64,000 bases of DNA, from NCBI GenBank assembly GCA_016748015.1, contig JAAOMT010000134.1, forward strand, positions 1,180,451-1,244,450. Reading direction: 5' to 3'. The notes beneath the pieces are model-generated. The model saw nothing but the letters and a program-made list of their open reading frames with translations, was not told the origin of the DNA and searched no databases. Below are positions 60,394-64,000 of the stretch, in pieces (the stretch's first letter is position 1; each line of letters begins with the position of its first letter). The position numbers and the translations under genes were made by a program. Source of the stretch: Geosiphon pyriformis. Lineage: Eukaryota > Glomeromycota > Glomeromycetes > Archaeosporales > Geosiphonaceae.

Positions 60394-60691
60394 GTCAATT
60401 GAAAATACCTCTGTTTTGGGAATAGTGCATTTATTTATACTTGATTTTTGCTAATTATTTGAGTCAATATTACCACAACAGGCAACCAATCAGGTCGTTT
60501 ATGATATTTCTTGAGTCATATACCATAAACAAGATAATCATTGAAGATTGTTTCAGATTGATCTTGAAGAATATAAGAACTATTGTTCAAAACTTTGTTG
60601 ACTATAAAAAGTTTTTTCCACTAGCTAGAGAATTTATTATCATAGACATTGTCTCTATCTGAACAGTATTCCAATACCAAATTACCAATAC

Positions 60692-61091
60692 TTAAAGAAA
60701 ATGTTTTATAAGTTTTCTTTTTTTTTTAAGTTTTTCTTGGAACTGTTTTATCTTTTCAAAAGCAATTATTTGTGCTTCTACTAAGGAGTCAAAAATGGTA
60801 CTAAGTCTTCTTTGCAAAATGTCTTTGTAATTTTCTATTGTGATCTCTTCAAAGAATATTGTCTCAATGTTAATTTTTATTGGTAGTGTTGTCATGCATC
60901 CATAGAGCAGATAAAAAGGTTCATAATTTGTCATGTCATGATTCACAGTTTTATAAGCAAACAAAGCTGAAAGCAATACTTTGTTCCATAAATTTATTTT
61001 TTTACTGGTTTTGGCTAGGGTTTTACATAGTGTTCTATTAAAACATTCCACTAAGTCATTTGTTTGGGAGTGATAAAGAGAAGAAAGTTTA
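60692..61091 (-). pseudogene. Ty3 integrase C-terminal fragment
   Basis: A minus-strand frame (MECFNRTLCKTLAKTSKKIN at 61,051; LSALFAYKTVNHDMTNYEPF; FQEKLKKKRKLIKHFL) matches 31,360-31,690. This is the end of the catalytic core and the following helix of a Ty3 integrase; the rest is missing beyond 61,091. Confidence 0.85.
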
Positions 61092-63208
61092 TAAAAAAAC
61101 TCTTTCTCTCCTAAAATTCATGACCACGAATAGAGCTAAGAGTAAAAAAGTTGCAAACATTACTTTTTCTATAGTAATTAATAAAGTTTCAACATGAGAG
61201 GGTCTCTCTGTTATTAAAGCAGCTAGACAAAATGTTCTGGCAACATTTCTCTTAAAAAATATTAGTGATAAGCTGTCTTTAGCAGCTTTTGGTTCATTTT
61301 TTTCATCTTTGGCTGGTAGTTCTTCTCCAGTCAAAGTTCTTTTAAAAAGACACATTTGGGTTAGTTCTAGTGTTGTCTCTACTACTTTGAAAAGCCCAAA
61401 GATTTTTAATAACAAACCAGTTAACAAGTTAGTCTTTTCTGCTTTCATCACTCCCATTATTACTTCTACTACTATTGCTTCACAAATGGCCATAAAAGCC
61501 AAAAATTCCAAAAAACAGCAGCAGGCAGTTGCAACTGCTATGGTCACACCAAATCTCTTTGTGGTTCTAGATGAGATCTTCGGTAAGATCTCCACAGCAG
61601 CAGCCAGCCCTCTTTCTGATATGGATGGCAACAGCAGTGGCATATCTTCCAAGATGGGCCAAGATCAACCACTGGCTGTGTTGCCTGATATGGTACTCTC
61701 TGGCAGATCATTGCCAATCCCAGTAACAAAACAGTCTATCAATCCAAATAATCTCAAAGATTGGGCTGATCAGATAGAAATGGAATCAACTGTCTCTCCT
61801 CCAGTTTCTGGTGCTGCAGATGGTGGTGCTTGGGAAAATGTGAATGGTCGTCAGAGGTTCTCTGGTTGGGTGGCCTCAAATCTAGTACCTGGAGCTACAT
61901 TTAAGATCAAAATGGCCCTGTTTGGTTTCTTGTTTCAGTTACTGCCTGGTTGTATTGGGCTTAAGTTAGTTTTATGAGATGCTGTTAAGTTGTTCTGTGT
62001 GGAATTTGCATCTCAGGAGTGTTTAAATGATGCCACCAAAGTGGCCATCAGGGATGAAGTGTTTTTAACCATTCTTAAGATTGCATGGTCTTCTGGTGTG
62101 GCCTCTGTTTTTTCCTCTTCCTTGTCAGTTGCACTACACAATGTACCTTTGGGTATCTTTTTTGATGACATCAAAACTGCTCTTGGTATTTTTGGTGTTG
62201 TCACTTCTGTTAAGTTGAAGCCTGCTGGCTTATGACAATATACTGTAGTTAATTTTAAGGACATTTCTTCTGCTGCTGCTGCTCTCTCTAACTGGTCTGT
62301 ATTGGTCAGAAAAAATAGTGTTAGGATTTTTTCTGTTGCCAACCAAAAGAAGATTATTTTCTCAAGAGATGCATTCAAAACTAAGTTGGTCAATTTTCTA
62401 TTTGGCTGTACTGCCTTTAAGATAAGCAATTTGGTCTCCCAAGTTGGTGGCTATACATGTTTCATTCCTTGCTTTCCTGAATCTTATTAATGTCAATGCT
62501 TTGCTGTGGTTACCTTTAATTCTTTGGAATTTCTAAATGTTGCTGTGTTAAAAACTGGTATCTTGTAGGGTTGTCAGATCTGGTGGGAAACTTCTGAGTG
62601 TTGCCACTGTTACAGGTGTCAAGACTTAGATCATTTGGCTGTAGACTACAAGAAGTTGTCTCCTCCCACACCCAAACTCTACTCCAACACTTCTGGTGGC
62701 CCCAAAATTTTCAAACCTTCGTTTGCTGGATCTAAATCTTATGTCAAGCTGCTGCTTTTGTGGTTCCTCCTGGTGTTGTTGCTGCTGATATAAACTTGGA
62801 TCTTGGTGGTCCTTCCAAAACTACACCACCTATGGTGTCTGCTATATCTTTTGTTCCCAAGTCTGCTGTTGAATCTAGGTTGGCTTTCTTGGAATCTCAT
62901 CTTAGTGAACTTTCTGTGTTAATAAAATCCTTAGTTAAACCTGTTGGTGCTCTTGTTGTGTTGGTTACTAAACTGCTGTCTATTCCAACTGCTGTGGATG
63001 TATTGGTTAAGAAATGTGTGGATGGTTTGGCTAAGCAAAATAAAGGCTTGGCTGCTGTTGTTTCTGTGATGCAAAGAAGCATTACACACCTTGAGAAAAG
63101 ATGTGAACAGGCTGGCTTGGAGGATGGATTAAATGTTGATGACATGGTTGATAATAATGATGATAACGATAAAGATTTTTCAGTTTATGATAATACCTTT
63201 GATCTTAT
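61092..63208 (+). mobile_element. LINE ORF1 (second type), best-preserved C-terminal half
   Basis: Starts with the family 5' motif AACTCTTTCTCTCC; ATG at 61,120. One frame to about 62,700, broken by TGA at 61,195 and at 61,976 and by TAA near 62,488, all transition-type. Knuckle at about 62,594-62,650 is CHCYRCQDLDHLAVDY, with the last Cys changed to Tyr. It continues to a coiled-coil-like segment (RLAFLESHLSELSVLIKSLV) and an acidic Asp/Asn stretch (DDMVDNNDDNDKD). Interrupted at 63,208 by an LTR. Confidence 0.8.
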
Positions 63209-63875
63209 TGTTACGGGTTGGAGTAACAAGCTAATAAATAGCAAAAGAGAACAGTATTGTATGGTAATAGAAATAAACAAAGAAAGAATTACAATAAGGG
63301 AGCAAATTGAATAAGTAGGAATTCAATGTGTGTGATCAGTCTCATAAAAATCACAGTCGCTAATCTTTTCTTAAATCTGAAAGTAAAGGAATAGTCCGTG
63401 ATTGTCAACAAGATAACACCACTGCTATTATTTTATGCCTCAACTCGGCAATTCTTAGAATCAATAACAGGTATCGTTGTACTTTTCAATCATTTCTTTA
63501 TTCAATGAATTACAAGAGCAAGCCAATTGCTTCTCAGGCTAATTCTAACAAATACAAATCAAGAAAGGGAAAAGATAAGGTATGTGAATGCCGACAAATA
63601 GATACTTGAAGGTAAGAAAAGGGGAATAAGCAATTATGAGAGGAAGTAATTGATATTGTTTTATTTTGTTACTTTGATCATGTCTTTCTACAGTTAAGGG
63701 AATCATCACTTATATAGCTATCTAAAGTGGTCAACAATCAGGTCAATGATCAGGTCAATGGTCAGGTCATTGATCAAGTCAATGATCACTATCTAAAAAT
63801 AGGGTGGCTAATTATATGACATTAGTGGCTAATACATATGATAATTAATAAAAACTATGTGTTTCAACCATAACA
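63209..63875 (-). repeat. Family-1 LTR, copy at 63 kb
   Basis: 667 bp bounded TGTTAC...CATAACA. Five 12-bp units at 63,724-63,783. Inserted in the LINE ORF1, with TTAT on its left flank. It keeps the most C/G of the four LTRs, so it is probably the youngest. Confidence 0.88.
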
Positions 63876-64000
63876 TCATTCTCTCCAAAGAGATTGAGCT
63901 CTGGCAAAATCAAACTATTTATGGGATAGTCTATGTGAAGGGTTTTGTCTAACTCAAAACTAACTAGTTTATTGAAGTCTTTTGTGGATAGAATATATAG
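63876..64000 (-). pseudogene. Third ORF of the Ty3 element, copy 3 (C-terminal end only)
   Basis: Minus-strand coding DFNKLVSFELDKTLHIDYP, then INSLILPELNLFGEND, directly inside the LTR at 63,875. Matches both other copies. The element continues past the right edge. A purine-rich GGAGAGAATGA next to the LTR fits a polypurine tract. Confidence 0.75.

Larger units (their letters stand above)
59125..61091 (-). mobile_element. Ty3 element, 3' portion (minus strand)
   Basis: 3' LTR at 59,125-59,767 (643 bp, two 12-bp units at 59,651-59,674), then third ORF, then the C-terminal part of integrase. Broken at about 61,091 by a LINE ORF1. The segment next to the LTR (AGAAAGGATGA on the minus strand) is a plausible polypurine tract. 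Confidence 0.85.

Noticed and set aside
1-64000. tRNA, rRNA or other structured RNA genes
   Set aside because: I saw no sequence with convincing tRNA boxes or rRNA conservation; low-complexity AT stretches make false hits likely.

Overview
The window is nuclear DNA of a filamentous fungus, most likely an arbuscular mycorrhizal fungus (Glomeromycotina, Rhizophagus-like). The host genes are intron-rich, with short GT-AG introns. About 50 kb is extremely AT-rich, decayed retrotransposon DNA, including LINE families that I associate from memory with Rhizophagus; the species call is inference. The host genes keep CpG dinucleotides, while the transposon blocks are almost free of them.

Layout. 1-6.8 kb holds three conserved eukaryotic genes: the 3' two thirds of the spliceosomal helicase Aquarius (+), the complete peroxisomal RING ubiquitin ligase PEX2 (+), and a three-exon RNase P/MRP subunit RPP14 (-) that converges on PEX2. 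6.9-36 kb is a transposon block. It contains LINE copies with reverse transcriptase and RNase H, two ORF1-only LINE derivatives in opposite orientations, and a complete but dead Ty3/gypsy element (25,612-33,344) with both LTRs and an extra ORF downstream of integrase. 37.0-40.2 kb is a seven-exon gene (-) in which the splicing factor SYF2 is fused behind about 640 residues of AT-hook-bearing, low-complexity sequence. 40.3-41.4 kb is an unresolved gene-like island. 41.58-41.89 kb is an intact MITE with an 8-bp target duplication. 43-64 kb is a second transposon block: a full-length LINE carrying two solo LTRs, a second LINE family, and nested pieces of the same Ty3 element.

Four results stand out. 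(1) The AT-hook/SYF2 fusion is supported by seven exons whose phases all agree. (2) The Ty3 family carries a roughly 210-codon third ORF, seen in two copies and in the tail of a third, and its LTRs hold a 12-bp tandem repeat present 8, 9, 5 and 2 times. (3) Three solo LTRs sit in one LINE family with 4-bp NCAT/NTAT target duplications; removing LTR plus one duplication restores the LINE reading frame in all three cases. (4) Decay is almost purely C-to-T/G-to-A: Trp and Gln codons become stops, catalytic Asp becomes Asn, and zinc-knuckle Cys and His become Tyr. This includes non-CpG sites and resembles repeat-induced point mutation.

Aquarius and SYF2 both belong to the activated spliceosome and flank the first transposon block; no operon-like logic is implied. 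Exon coordinates are read directly from codons and splice sites. Transposon boundaries are approximate unless a terminal motif is given.
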